A stretch of 64,000 bases of DNA, from positions 397,501 to 461,500 of the forward strand of contig NZ_CP031395.1 in the NCBI RefSeq assembly GCF_004328645.1. Reading direction: 5' to 3'. The notes beneath the pieces are model-generated. The model ran no database searches and had not been told where the DNA came from. It saw only the letters and a list, made by a program, of their open reading frames with translations. Within the stretch, counting starts at the first letter, position 1; every line of letters starts with the position of its first letter. The position numbers and the translations under genes are program-made. The DNA comes from Hylemonella gracilis. GTDB taxonomy: Bacteria > Pseudomonadota > Gammaproteobacteria > Burkholderiales > Burkholderiaceae_C. Positions 28,581 to 38,543 of this stretch are shown here, piece after piece.

Positions 28581-30092
28581 TTACTGCAGCAGCTGCAGCA
28601 CGCCCTGCGGAATCTGGTTGGCCTGGGCGATCATCGCCGTGCCCGCCTGTTGCAGGATCTGAGCACGCGACAGCGCCGCAGTTTCCGATGCAAAGTCCGC
28701 ATCCTGGATCCGGCTGCGCGAGGCGGTCATGTTCTCGGCCGTGATGTTCAGGTTGTTGATCGTCGACTCAAAGCGCGACTGCAGGGCACCCAGCTTGGCA
28801 CGCTCACCGCTGATGAAGGCCAGGGCCGAGTCCACCGTCTTGATCGCGTCGTTGGCCTTGATCACCGAGGTGATGTCCAGGTCCGCCACCTTGTGCAGCG
28901 TCGACGACGTGTCAAAGCCCACGTAGGCGTTGGAAGCAGCGACCGTGGCCGCATGGCTCAGCACGAAGGACTTGTTCGAGTCGAACGTCAGGTAGCCGCT
29001 CACGATGCTGTTCTGGGCGTTGGTGTCCGCCGCCAGAGTCATCGTGCTCACCGAAGCCAGCGCGCCAGAGGTGTCGGTCTTCATCTTGTTGACCGTCACG
29101 GCACCCGCGTTCTGCACCGTGGTGTCGGACACCATGATGTCGTTGCCCGTGGCGTTGGTCAGGATGATGCCGGTGCCGGCCGCGTTCAGGCTGGCCGTCA
29201 CACCCGTCTTGGATGCCTTGTCGTTGAAGGCCGAGATCGCCGCCGCCAGGCCGCTGGGCGTGTTCGACGTGTCGGTCAGGTTGAAGGTGATCGACTCGGG
29301 GTTGTTGCCGTTGTCCGAACGCAGGTTCAGCGTGTAAGCGCCCGTGGCCGCGAAGCTCAGTTGCGCACTCGCACGCGCCTCGGCCGTCACACCGGTGATG
29401 GCGGTCTGCTGGTTGACCTTGGTGGCCACCGATTTGGCGGTCTCATTGAGCACCGTGGCAATCGCCGCGCTACCTGCCGCCGCATTGATCGTGAAGGTCT
29501 CGGCCAGGACGCCGTTGGCACCCCAGGTCGCACCGGACGCCACCGTTTGAACCGCCGCCACCGTGTTGATGCCTTGGTTGTTGCCGTACACGCTGGTGCG
29601 GGCGTTGGCCGTGGCCGCCACGATGGTCTGGTTGGCGTTGGCGCCAATCTGGAACTGGGCCGTGCCGAACGTGCCGTCCAGCAGCTTGGAGCCGTTGAAC
29701 TCGGTGCTGGTGGAGATGCGGTCCAGTTCGGCAACCAGCTGAGCCACTTCCTGGTTCAGGGCCTGGCGGTCCGAGGCGCTGTTGGTGGCGTTGGCCGATT
29801 GCACGGCCAGTTCACGCACCCGCTGCAAGATGGTGCCGGCGGCTCCGAGCGCACCTTCCGTCACCTGCGCCAGGGACACGCCATCGTTGGCGTTGCGCGC
29901 GGCTTGGTTCAGGCCACGGATCTGGCTGGTGAAGCGCTCGGAAATCGCCAAGCCAGCGGCGTCGTCCTTGGCGCTGTTGATGCGCAGACCGGACGACAGG
30001 CGTTGAATCGCCGTGGTCAGGGACTTGTCGCTGATGCCCTGGTAACGCTGGGCGGACAACGAGTTGATGTTGGTGTTGATAACGGCAGCCAT
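28581..30092 (-). CDS. fliC: flagellin 3
   Basis: 503 residues, intact flagellin. It is nearly the same protein as flagellin 1; I see only ATVLNETAK against ATVLSETAK, and EARASAQL against EARTDAQL. The coding sequence, leader, promoter and terminator all sit at a constant offset of 3,993 nt from flagellin 1, with no indel. It has the same start, ribosome-binding site and sigma-28 promoter. The few silent and missense differences argue against a simple assembly duplication. Confidence 0.97.
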   Translation of the reverse strand: MAAVINTNINSLSAQRYQGISDKSLTTAIQRLSSGLRINSAKDDAAGLAISERFTSQIRGLNQAARNANDGVSLAQVTEGALGAAGTILQRVRELAVQSANATNSASDRQALNQEVAQLVAELDRISTSTEFNGSKLLDGTFGTAQFQIGANANQTIVAATANARTSVYGNNQGINTVAAVQTVASGATWGANGVLAETFTINAAAGSAAIATVLNETAKSVATKVNQQTAITGVTAEARASAQLSFAATGAYTLNLRSDNGNNPESITFNLTDTSNTPSGLAAAISAFNDKASKTGVTASLNAAGTGIILTNATGNDIMVSDTTVQNAGAVTVNKMKTDTSGALASVSTMTLAADTNAQNSIVSGYLTFDSNKSFVLSHAATVAASNAYVGFDTSSTLHKVADLDITSVIKANDAIKTVDSALAFISGERAKLGALQSRFESTINNLNITAENMTASRSRIQDADFASETAALSRAQILQQAGTAMIAQANQIPQGVLQLLQ

Positions 30093-30224
30093 TTGAAAAC
30101 TCCTGTGCTTTTAGAAAATGGCACTTGCTGCATCAGCGTCGCGCCGGGGGGGGTAATGCCTACTTTTACGAGGCTCTTTGCAGCACCTTGAAACCAGCCA
30201 GTGGCCCGCCTCTTGATGTCCGCC

Positions 30225-30238
30225 GGGTTTCAAAACCC
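30225..30238 (-). other. 5'-terminal mRNA hairpin, flagellin 3
   Basis: GGGTTTCAAAACCC, identical to the flagellin 1 element and at the same position relative to the promoter. Confidence 0.55.
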
Positions 30239-30247
30239 TTTGATCCG

Positions 30248-30274
30248 TTATCGCCCCAGCCTCGGTCAACTTGA
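30248..30274 (-). promoter_or_regulatory. sigma-28 promoter of flagellin 3
   Basis: Minus strand: TCAAGTTG, 11 nt, GGCGATAA, identical to the flagellin 1 promoter. Confidence 0.88.
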
Positions 30275-30424
30275 ACAGCCCCCCTGGGCAGCCCCCCGTC
30301 GTTATCGGGGTGATTTCGGCCCGAAAACGTCGCGCGATCGGCAAGCAAGCCCAAAACTTGAACGGGGAAAAGCGCCCTAGGAATCCCGTTTCACCACAGA
30401 TCACTTCGTAGGATTCCCCGCCAG

Positions 30425-30465
30425 AAATAAAAAGAGCCGGTGCCCTTTGCAGGTACACCGGCTTC
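30425..30465 (-). terminator. Rho-independent terminator of flagellin 4
   Basis: Stem AGCCGGTG / CACCGGCT around a 13-nt loop, with TTTTTATTT following on the minus strand. It lies downstream of a second, stronger hairpin at 30519-30546. Confidence 0.8.
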
Positions 30466-30518
30466 ACAGGAGGGCAAGGCGCTAGGCCTGCCACGGGAAA
30501 ACTTCTAGAAATCACGCG

Positions 30519-30546
30519 CCGGGGCGGCGCGTTGGCGCCGCCCCGG
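30519..30546 (-). terminator. strong GC hairpin after flagellin 4
   Basis: Perfect 12-bp stem CCGGGGCGGCGC / GCGCCGCCCCGG with a 4-nt loop, 11 nt after the flagellin 4 stop codon. There is no T-run, so it may protect the message 3' end while the hairpin at 30425-30465 terminates. Confidence 0.55.
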
Positions 30547-30557
30547 CCTGCGGCGAA

Positions 30558-32069
30558 TTAACGCAGCAGGGCCAGCACGCCTTGCGGCAGCTGGTTGGCC
30601 TGGGCGATCATCGCCGTGCCCGCCTGTTGCAGGATCTGAGCACGCGACAGGTTGGCCGTTTCCGCCGCGAAATCCGCATCAACGATCCGGCTGCGCGAGG
30701 AGGTCAAGTTCTCGGCCGTGATGTTCAGGTTGTTGATCGTCGAATCGAAGCGCGACTGCAGGGCACCCAGCTTGGCACGCTCACCGCTGATGAAGGCCAG
30801 GGCCGAGTCCACCGTCTTGATCGCGTCGTTGGCCTTGATCACCGAGGTCACGTCCAGGTCCGCCACCTTGTGCAGCGTCGACGACGTATCCGAACCGATG
30901 TAGGCACCCGAGTTGGCGACCGTGGTCGCATGGCTCAGCACGAAGGACTTGTTCGAGTCGAACGTCAGGTAGCCGCTCACGATGCTGTTCTGGGCGTTGG
31001 TGTCCGCCGCCAGGGTCATCGTGCTCACCGAAGCCAGCGCGCCAGAGGTGTCGGTCTTCATCTTGTTGACCGTCACGGCACCCCCGTTGATCACCGTGGT
31101 GTCGGACACCATGATGTCGTTGCCCGTGGAGTTGGTCAGGATGATGCCGGTGCCGGCCGTGTTCAGGCTGGCCGTCACACCCGTCTTGGACGCCTTGTCG
31201 TTGAAGGCCGAGATCGCCGCCGCCAGGCCGCTGGGCGTGCTCGCCGAGTCGGACAGGTTGAAGGTGATCGACTCGGGGTTGTTGCCGTTGTCCGAGCGCA
31301 GCGCCAGCGTGTAGGCACCGGTGGCCGCGAAGGTCAGTTGCGCATCCGTACGCGCCTCGGCCGTCACACCGGTGACCGACGTTTGCTGGTTGACCTTGGT
31401 GGCCACCGACTGGGCGGTTTCATTGAGCGCCGTGGCAATCGCCGCGCTACCTGCCGCCGCATTGATCGTGAAGGTCTCGGCCAGGACAGCGTTGGCACCC
31501 CAGGTCGCACCGGACGCCACCGTTTGAACCGCCGCCACCGTGTTGATGGCTTGGTTGTTGCCGTACACGCTGGTGCGGGCGTTGGCCGTGGCCGCCACGA
31601 TGGTCTGGTTGGCGTTGGCGCCAATCTGGAACTGGGCCGTGCCGAACGTGCCGTCCAGCAGCTTGGCACCGTTGAACTCGGTGCTGGTGGAAATGCGGTC
31701 CAGTTCGGCAACGAGTTGCCCAACTTCCGAGTTCAGGGCCTGGCGGTCCGAGGCGCTGTTGGTGGCGTTGGCCGATTGCACGGCCAGTTCACGCACCCGC
31801 TGCAGGATGTCGCTGGCGGCCTTCAAGGCGCCTTCCGTGGTCTGCGCCAGGGACACGCCGTCGTTGGCGTTGCGCGCGGCTTGGTTCAGACCGCGGATCT
31901 GAGCGGTGAAGCGCTCGGAAATCGCCAAGCCAGCGGCGTCGTCCTTGGCGCTGTTGATGCGCAGACCGGACGACAGGCGTTGAATCGCCGTGGTCAGGGA
32001 CTTGTCGCTGATGCCCTGGTAACGCTGGGCGGACAGCGAGTTGATGTTGGTATTGATAACAGATGCCAT
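30558..32069 (-). CDS. fliC: flagellin 4
   Basis: 503 residues, intact flagellin. It is more divergent than flagellins 1 to 3: MASVINTN at the start, [28 protein letters not shown], and a distinct C-terminus ([28 protein letters not shown]). It shares blocks with flagellin 2 ([22 protein letters not shown]). It has its own terminators and a sigma-28 promoter with a TAAAGTTC -35 box, closer to the enteric consensus than those of its neighbours. Confidence 0.97.
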   Translation of the reverse strand: MASVINTNINSLSAQRYQGISDKSLTTAIQRLSSGLRINSAKDDAAGLAISERFTAQIRGLNQAARNANDGVSLAQTTEGALKAASDILQRVRELAVQSANATNSASDRQALNSEVGQLVAELDRISTSTEFNGAKLLDGTFGTAQFQIGANANQTIVAATANARTSVYGNNQAINTVAAVQTVASGATWGANAVLAETFTINAAAGSAAIATALNETAQSVATKVNQQTSVTGVTAEARTDAQLTFAATGAYTLALRSDNGNNPESITFNLSDSASTPSGLAAAISAFNDKASKTGVTASLNTAGTGIILTNSTGNDIMVSDTTVINGGAVTVNKMKTDTSGALASVSTMTLAADTNAQNSIVSGYLTFDSNKSFVLSHATTVANSGAYIGSDTSSTLHKVADLDVTSVIKANDAIKTVDSALAFISGERAKLGALQSRFDSTINNLNITAENLTSSRSRIVDADFAAETANLSRAQILQQAGTAMIAQANQLPQGVLALLR

Positions 32070-32578
32070 TGCAGATCTCCTGAATTAACAGCACTCTGGA
32101 AAAACAGCTAGCTGGGAGATGGCGTCTCCTCAGCAAGCAACTCGGGCGGGCCCCTTGAACGCAAAGACTTTGGTGTTTGGCGCGAGGGATCTCATGCCAA
32201 AGACCAAACCCCCCTGCAGGGACCAGTCCTCAGCTTCTGCATCGGCCTCTAGCAGCAGGAACTTTAGAACTAAAGCGAGAAAAGAGCCATTTTTCCAGCC
32301 CTTTTCTTCGCTTAAAAGAAGAATAAGCGTTCACTCTCATCCGTTTGACGCCATCCCCCCGGGTGAGCGCGCCTCTCGGCAGGCTGAGCGGGAACTTGAG
32401 ACTTGAATTTGAAAACTGGCAGGTTTCCACCCCATTTATCCAGCTTACGCCCGCAGACCCGCCACCCACAATCTTTCCCACGCAATGCCGGTTCCGTCTC
32501 ATGGAGTCATGGCATGGAACCCGGCCTATCCCGCGAGGTGGAGGCCGCAACCCTGAACTTGAACTGAAGGAGTTTTCA
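32070..32578. other. divergent region flagellin 4 / flagellin 5
   Basis: 509 nt. It holds the leftward flagellin 4 promoter (32240-32266) and leader. On the right, ahead of flagellin 5, I find the ribosome-binding site AAGGAG near 32567 but no FliA-type or sigma-54-type box. The short frames overlapping this region have no family likeness. Confidence 0.7.
32240..32266 (-). promoter_or_regulatory. sigma-28 promoter of flagellin 4
   Basis: Minus strand: TAAAGTTC, 11 nt, GGCCGATG. The -35 box is the best in the array, while the -10 ends in G rather than AA. Predicted leader about 165 nt. Confidence 0.82.
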
Positions 32579-34093
32579 ATGGCAGCCGTCATCAATACCA
32601 ACATCAACTCGCTGACCGCCCAGCGAAACCAGGGCATCAGCGACAAGTCGTTGAGCACGGCGATCCAACGCCTGTCGTCCGGCCTGCGCATCAACAGCGC
32701 CAAGGACGACGCCGCCGGCCTGGCGATTTCCGAGCGCTTCACCAGCCAGATCCGCGGCCTGACGCAAGCCGCCCGCAACGCCAACGACGGCATTTCGCTG
32801 GCCCAGGTGACGGAAGGTGCCATGGGCGCCGCCAGCGCCATCCTGCAGCGGGTGCGTGAACTGGCCGTGCAGTCGGCCAACGCCACCAACAGCGCAGGTG
32901 ACCGCCAAGCCCTGAACCAGGAAGTGATTCAACTGGTCGCCGAACTGGACCGCATCGCCGCCACCACCGAATTCAACGGCCAGAAACTGCTGGACGGCAC
33001 CTTCGGCACAGCCCAGTTCCAGATTGGCGCCAACGCCAACCAGACCATCGTGGCGGCCACGGCCAATCTGCGCACCGGCGTGTACGGCAACAACCAGGCC
33101 CTGAACACGGTAACGGCCGCACAGTCCGTGGCATCCGGCGCGACCTTCGGCGCCAACGGCATGTCGAGCGAAGCCTTCACCATCAACGCTGCGGCGGGCA
33201 GCGCAGCGGTCAACGTGGCGGCGAACGAAACCGCCAAATCGGTGGCCGTCAAAGTCAATCAGGTGACGCCGGCCACAGGCGTGACGGCCGAAGCCCGGAC
33301 CAATCTGCTGATGACCTTCCAATCCGTCGGCGCTCACACCCTGACCATCCAGTCGGACAACGGCACACCGGAGCCAATCTCCTTCTCGATCTCGAACCCA
33401 GGCACCCCCGATGGACTTTCCAATGCCATCGCCGCCGTCAACGAAAAATCGTCCAAGACCGGCGTGATTGCGAGCCTGAACGCAGCAGGTACCGCCCTGG
33501 TGCTGACCAACATCACGGGCAACGACATCATGGTGTCCGACACGTCGGTGATCAACGCAGGCGACGTCACGGTCGCGAAGATGCGACCTGACAGCAGCGG
33601 TGCGCTGTCCGCAGTCAGCACCATGACCCTGACGGCGGACTCCGCCGGACAAAATGCCATCGTCAGCGGCTACCTGACCTTCGACTCGAACAAGTCCTTC
33701 GTTCTGAGCCACGCAGCCGGCGGCACGGTCGCGGCTTCCAATGCCTACGTGGGCGCGGACACATCGTCAACCTTGCACAAGGTGGCGGACCTGGACGTGA
33801 CGACGGTGGACAAGTCGAACGACGCGCTCAAGACGGTGGACTCGGCCCTGGCCTTCGTCAGCGGTGAGCGTGCCAAGCTGGGTGCCCTGCAGTCGCGTTT
33901 TGAATCGACCGTCAACGCCTTGCAGATCACGACCGAGAACCTGTCTGCCTCTCGCAGCCGCATCATGGATGCGGACTTCGCGGCGGAAACCGCGGCGCTG
34001 TCGCGCGCGCAGATTCTTCAGCAGGCGGGCACAGCCATGGTGGCGCAAGCCAACCAGATTCCGCAAGGCGTGTTGCAGTTGCTGCAAGGCTAA
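32579..34093 (+). CDS. fliC: flagellin 5 (divergent orientation)
   Basis: 504 residues. The flagellin ends are intact ([47 protein letters not shown]). It is the most divergent copy, with many changes in the exposed region ([32 protein letters not shown]). It is the only flagellin on the plus strand and stands just before the GT41 glycosyltransferase gene. ATG 32579 follows AAGGAG by 6-7 nt; the longer frame from 32345 is not supported. No sigma-28 promoter is recognisable, so its timing may differ. Confidence 0.96.
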   Translation: MAAVINTNINSLTAQRNQGISDKSLSTAIQRLSSGLRINSAKDDAAGLAISERFTSQIRGLTQAARNANDGISLAQVTEGAMGAASAILQRVRELAVQSANATNSAGDRQALNQEVIQLVAELDRIAATTEFNGQKLLDGTFGTAQFQIGANANQTIVAATANLRTGVYGNNQALNTVTAAQSVASGATFGANGMSSEAFTINAAAGSAAVNVAANETAKSVAVKVNQVTPATGVTAEARTNLLMTFQSVGAHTLTIQSDNGTPEPISFSISNPGTPDGLSNAIAAVNEKSSKTGVIASLNAAGTALVLTNITGNDIMVSDTSVINAGDVTVAKMRPDSSGALSAVSTMTLTADSAGQNAIVSGYLTFDSNKSFVLSHAAGGTVAASNAYVGADTSSTLHKVADLDVTTVDKSNDALKTVDSALAFVSGERAKLGALQSRFESTVNALQITTENLSASRSRIMDADFAAETAALSRAQILQQAGTAMVAQANQIPQGVLQLLQG

Positions 34094-34116
34094 ATTCGGC
34101 CTTCGGTCACCCGGGA

Positions 34117-34157
34117 AGGCACGTCACACCACATGTGTGAACGTGCCCTTTCTTTTT
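34117..34157 (+). terminator. Rho-independent terminator of flagellin 5
   Basis: Stem GGCACGT-CACAC / GTGTG-ACGTGCC with a T-rich tail (34149-34157). It lies 24 nt after the stop codon and 31 nt before the glycosyltransferase start, so the latter may depend on read-through or its own promoter. Confidence 0.85.
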
Positions 34158-34187
34158 GCGGTTCCCATTTGATTATCCGAGTCCACC

Positions 34188-36410
34188 GTGCCCGCTCCCA
34201 CCACTCAGCAGCAAGCCGACCCCAGTGCCGTCAGGATCAGCCAGGCCTTTCTGAAGCATGACTGGCCCGAAGTAGTCCGCCTGTGCCGCCTGACATTGCG
34301 CAAGAACGGACGGCATCTGCGCTCGCATCAGATGCTGGGTTTTGCGCTGAACAAACTGCGCAAGACGGATCAGGCCATCGCCGCCTATCGCCAAGGCGCC
34401 GCACTCCACCCGGAAGATGCTGACCTATTGATCAATTACGTTCAGATCCTGATGCAGGAGGGACAGGTCACCACGGCCTACCCCATACTGAAAAAAATCT
34501 GTACCCTGCGGCCGGACAAATCTCTCAGCTGGATTCATCTGGCTCGGGCCTGTTATCCCTTGACACAGCACGAAGAAGGCTTAGCTGCAGCCAACAAGGC
34601 CTGGGAGCTTGCCGAGTCCACCGAGGACAAAATCGGCGCGCTCAATCAACGTGCCATCCACAGGCGCGAACTGGGACAAGTGCATGAAGCGGTGGAAGAT
34701 TGCAAGCTGGCCATCACCCTGAGTCCGAGGGATATCGCCCACCACACCAACCTGTTGCTCTTCATGCTGGCCGACCCCGATGCCAACACACAACAGATCA
34801 CCGCTGCAGCCCGCGAGTACGCCTCGGTCTTCGAAACACCGCTCAAACCATTTTGGCCAGATCACGCGGCGCGCCGCCACGGCCCCTGGCGGCGACTGAA
34901 AGTGGGTTTTCTGTCGCCGGACTTTCGGATGCATGCCGTGATGTACTTCGTCGAAGGACTGTTGTCGCAACTGGACCGCCGCCAATTCGAGGTCTACGCT
35001 TTCTACCTCTCGCCCACGGACGACGATGTGACCGCGCGGGTGCGCTACCACGCGGATCATTTCATCAAGGTATCCGACAAAAACGCGCAAGAGCAGGCCC
35101 AGGCCATCCAGGATGCGGAGATCGACATTCTGATTGACTTGGCCGGACACACCGGCGGCAATGGGTTGTCGGCGATGGTTCGCAAACCGGCTCCCTTGCA
35201 GGTATCGTGGATCGGCTACCCGGCCACCACAGGACTGAGCGCCGTTGATTACAAGTTCACGGACGACGTCACCGACCCGCCGGATGCCGATGACCAGTAC
35301 AGCGAACATCTGTACCGCCTGCCCACCTTTTTCTGCTGCTACCGCCCGCACAGCCGCAGCCCGCTCTGGCGCTATCAACCTGCTTACAGTGTCAAACCCA
35401 CACCGGCGCTGACAAATGGCTTCATCACCTTCGGCTCCTGCAACAACCTGGGCAAACTCACCGATGAAGTGCTCACACTCTGGGGCAAGATTCTGGCTGC
35501 GGTCCCCAATTCACGCTTGCTGATCGAAGGCAAGGGTTTGGAGCAGAGTGATTTTGCCGCCGATTACCGGGCCCGTTGCGCCCGCCTGGGAATCGACCTG
35601 AACCGACTCGATCTGGTGCGACTGGACAACCGCAATCAATACCTGACTTACCACCGGATCGACATTGCGCTTGATCCCTTTCCGCTCACGGGCGGCACGA
35701 CTTCATTTGACTTGCTGTGGATGGGTTTGCCCATGGTCACGATGGAAGGCAATAGCTTCAAAAGCCGCATGGGCACAGGCTTGCTGACCTACTTGGGGCG
35801 CACCGAATGGCTGACCCAGACCAAAGACGACTATCTGCGCATTGCGTGCGAACTGGCTGCTGACGTCGACGCACTCAACACCTTGCGCCTAGGCTTGCGT
35901 CGTGAGGTGGAGCAATCCGTACTGATGCGCGAAGACATATTCAACCACCACTTTGGCGAAGGACTGCGCGTGATGTGGCTGCAGTGGCTGGCCCAAGGCG
36001 AACACCCCGATGACATCGAGGCGCAAGGCAAGCTGATCGAAAGCTGGCTACCCCAAGCCCCGACCGAGTGGGCACTGCCACCCGAGCCGGGCGTGGGCTT
36101 GGCGCCTGGCCAACGCGTCTCGCTCCATGAAGCCCATCAAAAGCTGGAAGCACTTCTGGTCAGGGCCAAGCAGCACGCACAAGAGCGCACCGCCCTTCAG
36201 GATAGCGCCAGTGAAAACATGGCCGGACAGATTACTCACCGCAGCTGGCGAGAAGTGACGGATCTGGCTGAGCGCATTCTTTGCGCCGTTCCCAACGACC
36301 CGGTGGCCTTGAGCTATCTGGCCGAAGTGGAACATGCCCACGGCCACACGGAATTCGCAGTCACGTACCTGCGCTACGCGCAGGAAGCCCTCGTCGCGCG
36401 CACAAACTGA
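34188..36410 (+). CDS. TPR-containing GT41 (SPINDLY/OGT-like) glycosyltransferase
   Basis: 740 residues. The N-terminal 230 residues are TPR helices (QMLGFALNKLRKTDQAIAAY); the GT41 catalytic region follows. Motifs seen are SPDFRMHAV (His at the OGT His498 position), DLAGHTGGNG, FGSCNNLGKL (Lys at the OGT Lys842 position), and DPFPLTGGTTSFDLLWMG for UDP-sugar binding. The C-terminal 100 residues return to helical repeats. GT41 enzymes O-glycosylate Ser/Thr in the cytosol. Immediate linkage to flagellin 5 makes flagellin the likely acceptor (inference). The start is GTG with a weak ribosome-binding site. Confidence 0.88.
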   Translation: MPAPTTQQQADPSAVRISQAFLKHDWPEVVRLCRLTLRKNGRHLRSHQMLGFALNKLRKTDQAIAAYRQGAALHPEDADLLINYVQILMQEGQVTTAYPILKKICTLRPDKSLSWIHLARACYPLTQHEEGLAAANKAWELAESTEDKIGALNQRAIHRRELGQVHEAVEDCKLAITLSPRDIAHHTNLLLFMLADPDANTQQITAAAREYASVFETPLKPFWPDHAARRHGPWRRLKVGFLSPDFRMHAVMYFVEGLLSQLDRRQFEVYAFYLSPTDDDVTARVRYHADHFIKVSDKNAQEQAQAIQDAEIDILIDLAGHTGGNGLSAMVRKPAPLQVSWIGYPATTGLSAVDYKFTDDVTDPPDADDQYSEHLYRLPTFFCCYRPHSRSPLWRYQPAYSVKPTPALTNGFITFGSCNNLGKLTDEVLTLWGKILAAVPNSRLLIEGKGLEQSDFAADYRARCARLGIDLNRLDLVRLDNRNQYLTYHRIDIALDPFPLTGGTTSFDLLWMGLPMVTMEGNSFKSRMGTGLLTYLGRTEWLTQTKDDYLRIACELAADVDALNTLRLGLRREVEQSVLMREDIFNHHFGEGLRVMWLQWLAQGEHPDDIEAQGKLIESWLPQAPTEWALPPEPGVGLAPGQRVSLHEAHQKLEALLVRAKQHAQERTALQDSASENMAGQITHRSWREVTDLAERILCAVPNDPVALSYLAEVEHAHGHTEFAVTYLRYAQEALVARTN

Positions 36411-36440
36411 AGGGCGGGGGGGCTGAAAGATGCCCACCAG

Positions 36441-36470
36441 TTGGCGATGCGCATGCTGGCGCGTCGCCAA
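36441..36470. terminator. bidirectional terminator hairpin
   Basis: TTGGCGATGCGC / GCGCGTCGCCAA pairs over 12 positions with one mismatch and a 6-nt loop, between the convergent glycosyltransferase and CmcI-like genes. A T-run is lacking. Confidence 0.55.
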
Positions 36471-36475
36471 CCGTT

Positions 36476-37255
36476 TCACTTGCGCTTCAGAAAGCCGTCC
36501 GGCGCCACCGTGACTTGTAGCTTGTGTGGCATCGCAGCATCGATCTCGAATTCCGGATGATCTTTCAAGTACGCACGCACCGCCGTCTTGGGATTGTCGC
36601 CAGGCGACCAGGGACGATCAGGGAACAGGTCGGCAGGCATGTCTTCGACAAAAGTATCGAAGACCACGCAATAACAACCCGATGTGACCAGTGGCGCATA
36701 CGCAGCCAGTTCGGCCATGACATGGTCGTGCGTGTGCATCGAATCCAGACAAACCATGATGCGCTTGTAATCTCGTGCATACGACTTCACTTGCGCGATC
36801 ACATCGGGAGCCACGCTCGATCCCTGGATCATGTCGATCTTGTGCGCCATAGGATGCGCCTCGATCGCCGCGCGATTGTGCTCACGAATGTCGATGTCCA
36901 GACCCAAAACACGACGCTTGCTGGCACGAGGATCCAGCACGGCGCCAGCCTGAACCGCATCACAGTAGTCCAGCATGGTCAACAATGACGCACTCAGGAT
37001 GAGGGAACCGCCATGCGCGATTCCGGTTTCAATGATGAGGTCGGGTCGCGTGGTCCAGACCAGCTCCTGCATGGCCACCATGTCTTGCGGGTACTGAATG
37101 ATCGGACGCCCAAGCCAGTCGAAGTTGTAGACATAGCGCCTGCGCATGGAAGCCTCTAACCACGCCTGTGACTGGGCGGTGAAGGCCGTGTCTTGAGGAT
37201 AGCCAGCGATCTGCTGACGGCGTTCCCCGGCAAATTGCTGGATCGGATCGGTCAT
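36476..37255 (-). CDS. CmcI/RmbP-family (cephalosporin hydroxylase-like) SAM-dependent protein
   Basis: 259 residues, Rossmann-type methyltransferase fold. DLIIETGIAHGGSLI is the SAM-binding glycine loop; GLDIDIREHN is the acidic loop after strand 2; CLDSMHTHDHV is a metal/active-site segment typical of this family. Despite the family name, such proteins in sugar clusters are thought to be sugar O-methyltransferases. ATG 37255 is chosen because CAGGAG lies 9 nt upstream; the longer frame starts at a TTG overlapping the previous gene. Last gene of the sugar operon. Confidence 0.75.
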   Translation of the reverse strand: MTDPIQQFAGERRQQIAGYPQDTAFTAQSQAWLEASMRRRYVYNFDWLGRPIIQYPQDMVAMQELVWTTRPDLIIETGIAHGGSLILSASLLTMLDYCDAVQAGAVLDPRASKRRVLGLDIDIREHNRAAIEAHPMAHKIDMIQGSSVAPDVIAQVKSYARDYKRIMVCLDSMHTHDHVMAELAAYAPLVTSGCYCVVFDTFVEDMPADLFPDRPWSPGDNPKTAVRAYLKDHPEFEIDAAMPHKLQVTVAPDGFLKRK

Positions 37256-37275
37256 GAAAAGAAGCTCCTGAAAAA

Positions 37276-38055
37276 TCAAGTCAGAACGGACAAGGCGGAA
37301 CGCGGCCGATAGCCGAACTCCGTGCGAATACGTTGCGTATCAATCGGTGCGAAATGCGTTGTGGGCGCATTGGGCATCACCTCCACCGCGCAGCCGGTTT
37401 GCATCGTCAATTGCTGCACCCATTGCTTATGCAAGGTCTGCACGCCACTGGCTACGTTATAGAGGCGCTCACGCCCCTGCGCGGCGATGCGTGGCAGCAA
37501 TTCGGCCACGTCATCGATGTGAATGTAGTCCTTGGCGGAATCCAGGGCAGTCTGCAACACGATCCGACCCGCACGCGCTTCGCGCAAGAGACTGGGAACG
37601 AAGTTGGCCGAATCCTCATCGTCGCCACCGACCACGTTGGACAGCCGCACCACGCGCACCCCGGAGCGCCCACCATGCAAACACAGGGACTCTCCCATGA
37701 GCTTGGAGAGGTTGTAAAGATCCGAGGGGTCCTGAGCCAGCATGGGCAGCGGCGCGTCCTCGCGCCCGTGGCTAGCACGCCCGTATACCCGGGTCGACGA
37801 CAGATAGAGCAGGCTCTCGAAGTCAGTGCGCTGAAGCACCTCGGCCAGCAGACTCACATGCGCCTGAACGGTGTCGTAGGGTCGCTGGCGAAAATCGGCC
37901 GTCAACCCGATGGCATAGATGACATGCCCCAAAGGGCGCTGGTACAAGCTTGCATCGCCACGCACGGGTGCGTGAACGGCTTCTCCCATGCCACGCAACT
38001 GCGCGACGAGGCGGCGGCCGATGACGCCCGAGGCCCCCAACACGGTCCAGTTCAC
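37276..38055 (-). CDS. NAD(P)-dependent nucleotide-sugar epimerase/reductase
   Basis: 259 residues of the extended SDR family. GASGVIG near the N-terminus binds NAD(P); YLSSTRVYG carries the Ser/Thr and YNLSKLMGE carries the Tyr-x3-Lys catalytic pair. The GTG start at 38055 overlaps the stop codon of the acyltransferase gene (GTGA), giving coupled translation; the longer frame to 38148 is rejected. It probably reduces a 4-keto sugar at the end of the pathway. Exact stereochemistry cannot be told. Confidence 0.8.
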   Translation of the reverse strand: MNWTVLGASGVIGRRLVAQLRGMGEAVHAPVRGDASLYQRPLGHVIYAIGLTADFRQRPYDTVQAHVSLLAEVLQRTDFESLLYLSSTRVYGRASHGREDAPLPMLAQDPSDLYNLSKLMGESLCLHGGRSGVRVVRLSNVVGGDDEDSANFVPSLLREARAGRIVLQTALDSAKDYIHIDDVAELLPRIAAQGRERLYNVASGVQTLHKQWVQQLTMQTGCAVEVMPNAPTTHFAPIDTQRIRTEFGYRPRSALSVLT

Positions 38056-38540
38056 CGCCGCTCTCCCACCGCGCGCAAAGGTTGCCCCGCATACACGGTA
38101 TAGGCGGCGAGCTCGCCACGCACCAGGCTGCCCGCTCCCACCACGCAACCGCGCCGCAACACGGCACCGTCGAGCAAAACGCAGTTGGCGCCGATCCAGA
38201 CATCGTCCTCGATCACAATGCCGCCCTTGCCGGGCAAAAATCCCTGCTCCATGATCAGGCGCGACTTGTCCTTGTACGCATGGTTCACCGGGGCAAACGT
38301 GCAGTTGGCGGCAATCGCCACATGGTTGCCGATGGTGATGCCCTGTCCTGTGTACAACACGCAGCCTGAGTTGATGACGACCTGCTCGCCGATCACCAAG
38401 TCGCCACTACCCCCGGCGGGTTTGACCTTCACGAAGCTGTCGATGACCGAGCGCGCGCCCACCACGATGCGGCTTCCCCGCGTGGAGTCTTCGATATCAG
38501 CCAGAGGCGATATTCTGGCGCTGGGCTCAATGAGCAGCAT
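38052..38540 (-). CDS. left-handed beta-helix acyltransferase (hexapeptide family)
   Basis: 162 residues built of hexapeptide turns (VIGEQVVINSGCVLYTG, ITIGNHVAIAANCTFAP, VWIGANCVLLDGAVL). The family includes sugar O- and N-acetyltransferases acting with acetyl-CoA as trimers. A His in FAPVNHAYKD is a plausible catalytic base. It overlaps the next gene by 4 nt. It probably acetylates the deoxysugar; whether N- or O-acylation is unknown, and no aminotransferase is present in the operon. Confidence 0.82.
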   Translation of the reverse strand: MLLIEPSARISPLADIEDSTRGSRIVVGARSVIDSFVKVKPAGGSGDLVIGEQVVINSGCVLYTGQGITIGNHVAIAANCTFAPVNHAYKDKSRLIMEQGFLPGKGGIVIEDDVWIGANCVLLDGAVLRRGCVVGAGSLVRGELAAYTVYAGQPLRAVGERR

Positions 38541-38543
38541 GGT

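Larger units (their letters stand above)
30093..30557. other. intergenic region flagellin 3 / flagellin 4
   Basis: 465 nt. It holds two hairpins after flagellin 4 (30519-30546 and 30425-30465), the flagellin 3 promoter (30248-30274), the conserved hairpin (30225-30238) and the leader. Identity with the flagellin 1 upstream region stops near 30401. Confidence 0.8.

Noticed and set aside
24504..30401. Transposon-borne explanation for the flagellin duplication
   Set aside because: No transposase, terminal inverted repeats or target-site duplications were seen; tandem duplication with conversion is enough.
24960..34087. Long open frames (up to 587 codons) antisense to each flagellin gene
   Set aside because: They mirror the sense genes through strong third-position GC bias, are rich in Arg/His/Gln, repeat in every copy, and have no ribosome-binding sites or family likeness.
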